Below, piece by piece: positions 63,489-64,000 of a stretch of 64,000 nt of DNA. The position numbers were made by a program, and so were the translations under genes. The stretch covers positions 3,836,501-3,900,500 of the forward strand of contig CANJKZ010000142.1 of NCBI GenBank assembly GCA_947471745.1. Reading direction: 5' to 3'. Below the pieces are notes generated by a model. The model was not told where the DNA came from and did no database searches. It worked only from the letters and a program-made list of their open reading frames with translations. Numbering within the stretch: position 1 is the first letter of the stretch; each line of letters opens with the position of its first letter. This stretch comes from Closterium sp. Naga37s-1. Its lineage: Eukaryota > Streptophyta > Zygnematophyceae > Desmidiales > Closteriaceae.

Positions 63489-63535
63489 GGGCCCTAAAAC
63501 AAACGTTCCCACGAGGGAACCTGCTCAGAATACCA
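63489..63535 (-). promoter_or_regulatory. copia D primer site, leader hairpin and GGGCCC motif
   Basis: On the minus strand: primer site TGGTATTCTGAGC (63523-63535), hairpin GTTCCC-TCGT-GGGAAC (63505-63520) and GGGCCC (63489-63494), then a T-tract. The hairpin is unchanged although the rest of D is mutated. Confidence 0.7.
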
Positions 63536-63666
63536 TGTCAGAAATGTGAAGGAAGGAATTATTAAACTAGTAAGCAGGTGGGTACAAGTAGGAAACCTAA
63601 AAGTGTTGTACCCTATATTGACTACCCCACTACAGCCTACACAGACTATGTCATATATGTTTGACA
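63536..63666 (-). repeat. copia D 5' LTR
   Basis: 131 bp, three substitutions from the other LTR. Confidence 0.95.
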
Positions 63667-64000
63667 CGTAATAATATGAAGTATTGATTGGTTCGAATCG
63701 TTCTTGATGGCTGCCCGAAACTGCGCCCACGTCCCTTGCGTTAGATATATATATGCTATATAAACCGTTTGCTGTAGTTACTGTAGTGTTTGTGGTATTT
63801 ACTGTAGGTGGTGCACCTCCCTTGTTTCCTATTTGTACCTTCGCTCCATATTGAATCTCTCCTCTTTGGCCAACCTTTCCTTCTCGATACAATCGTATAG
63901 CTCCTAATCTCCTAAGTTCAACCTTTAACACTTCGCCTCGGACTACGACGTTTTCGTAAGTCCACTATAGTGCTGGGCCTAGTGAAAGCGTAGCTGTGAG
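63667..64000. other. host flank right of copia D
   Basis: 334 bp. A minus-strand frame from 63931 (LRRLGAIRLYREGKVGQRGE...) runs up to D's insertion point. No recognised domain, and no tRNA despite a GGTTCGAATC stretch near 63689. Confidence 0.35.

Larger units (their letters stand above)
57644..63666 (-). mobile_element. Ty1/copia element D, defective (reverse transcriptase largely deleted)
   Basis: 6,023 bp with 131-bp LTRs (57644-57774, 63536-63666) that differ at 3 positions, and target duplication CGTAA at 57639-57643 and 63667-63671. Minus-strand order: LTR, primer site (63523-63535), hairpin, GC-rich leader, Gag-protease-integrase with several lesions, RNase H, 3' untranslated segment, LTR. 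Most of the reverse transcriptase is missing. It belongs to the A/C lineage but is clearly diverged from both. Confidence 0.93.

Noticed and set aside
63680-63760. A tRNA gene suggested by GGTTCGAATC near 63689
   Set aside because: No A box, no acceptor stem pairing and no cloverleaf can be drawn around it.

Overview
The window looks like nuclear DNA of a green plant-lineage organism. It holds a WRKY transcription factor, a xyloglucan endotransglucosylase/hydrolase-type GH16 enzyme, a fasciclin-like arabinogalactan-type protein and a plant-style GT21 glycosyltransferase. All its LTR retrotransposons have primer sites matching initiator-Met tRNA. The GC-rich host exons, the very long low-complexity tracts (poly-Ala, poly-Gly, Ala-Gln, Ala-Pro) and the short introns suggest a streptophyte alga, perhaps zygnematophyte, rather than a flowering plant. 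That placement is inference; nothing here proves the species.

Layout. 1-415: host sequence with the end of an unrecognised reading frame. 416-13527: a Ty3/gypsy chromovirus (351-bp LTRs, target duplication ATAAT) whose pol is interrupted at 4285-11831 by an antisense, intact Ty1/copia element (A; target duplication CTGGG). 13533-16250: GT21-like glycosyltransferase gene (minus). 16915-17962: two-exon fasciclin gene (minus). 19629-26205: a diverged solo LTR split by a related 6.1-kb copia element (B; target duplication CAAAC) with three in-frame stops. 26800-30445: five-exon GH16/XTH gene (minus). 31368-38750: two-exon giant WRKY gene (minus) with a duplicated partial exon in its intron. 38751-44473: gene-poor DNA with a Harbinger-like MITE and a second terminal-inverted-repeat element. 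44474-48260: a 5' LTR plus gag/protease remnant of another copia family (E). 49919-57329: an intact copia element (C) with identical LTRs. 57644-63666: a copia element (D) that has lost most of its reverse transcriptase.

The four host genes all lie on the minus strand between 13.8 and 38.8 kb. Three plausibly act at the cell surface or in membranes: sphingolipid glycosylation, a GPI-anchored adhesion protein and wall-glucan remodelling. The fourth is a regulator. Nothing shows that they are co-regulated. About half of the window is LTR retrotransposon. Elements A, C and D form one lineage with unusual shared features: short LTRs of 123-136 bp, about 0.7-1 kb of GC-rich repetitive leader, a conserved hairpin next to the primer site, a glycine-rich tract in Gag, an atypically spaced CCHC motif, and a conserved 3' untranslated segment next to divergent LTRs.
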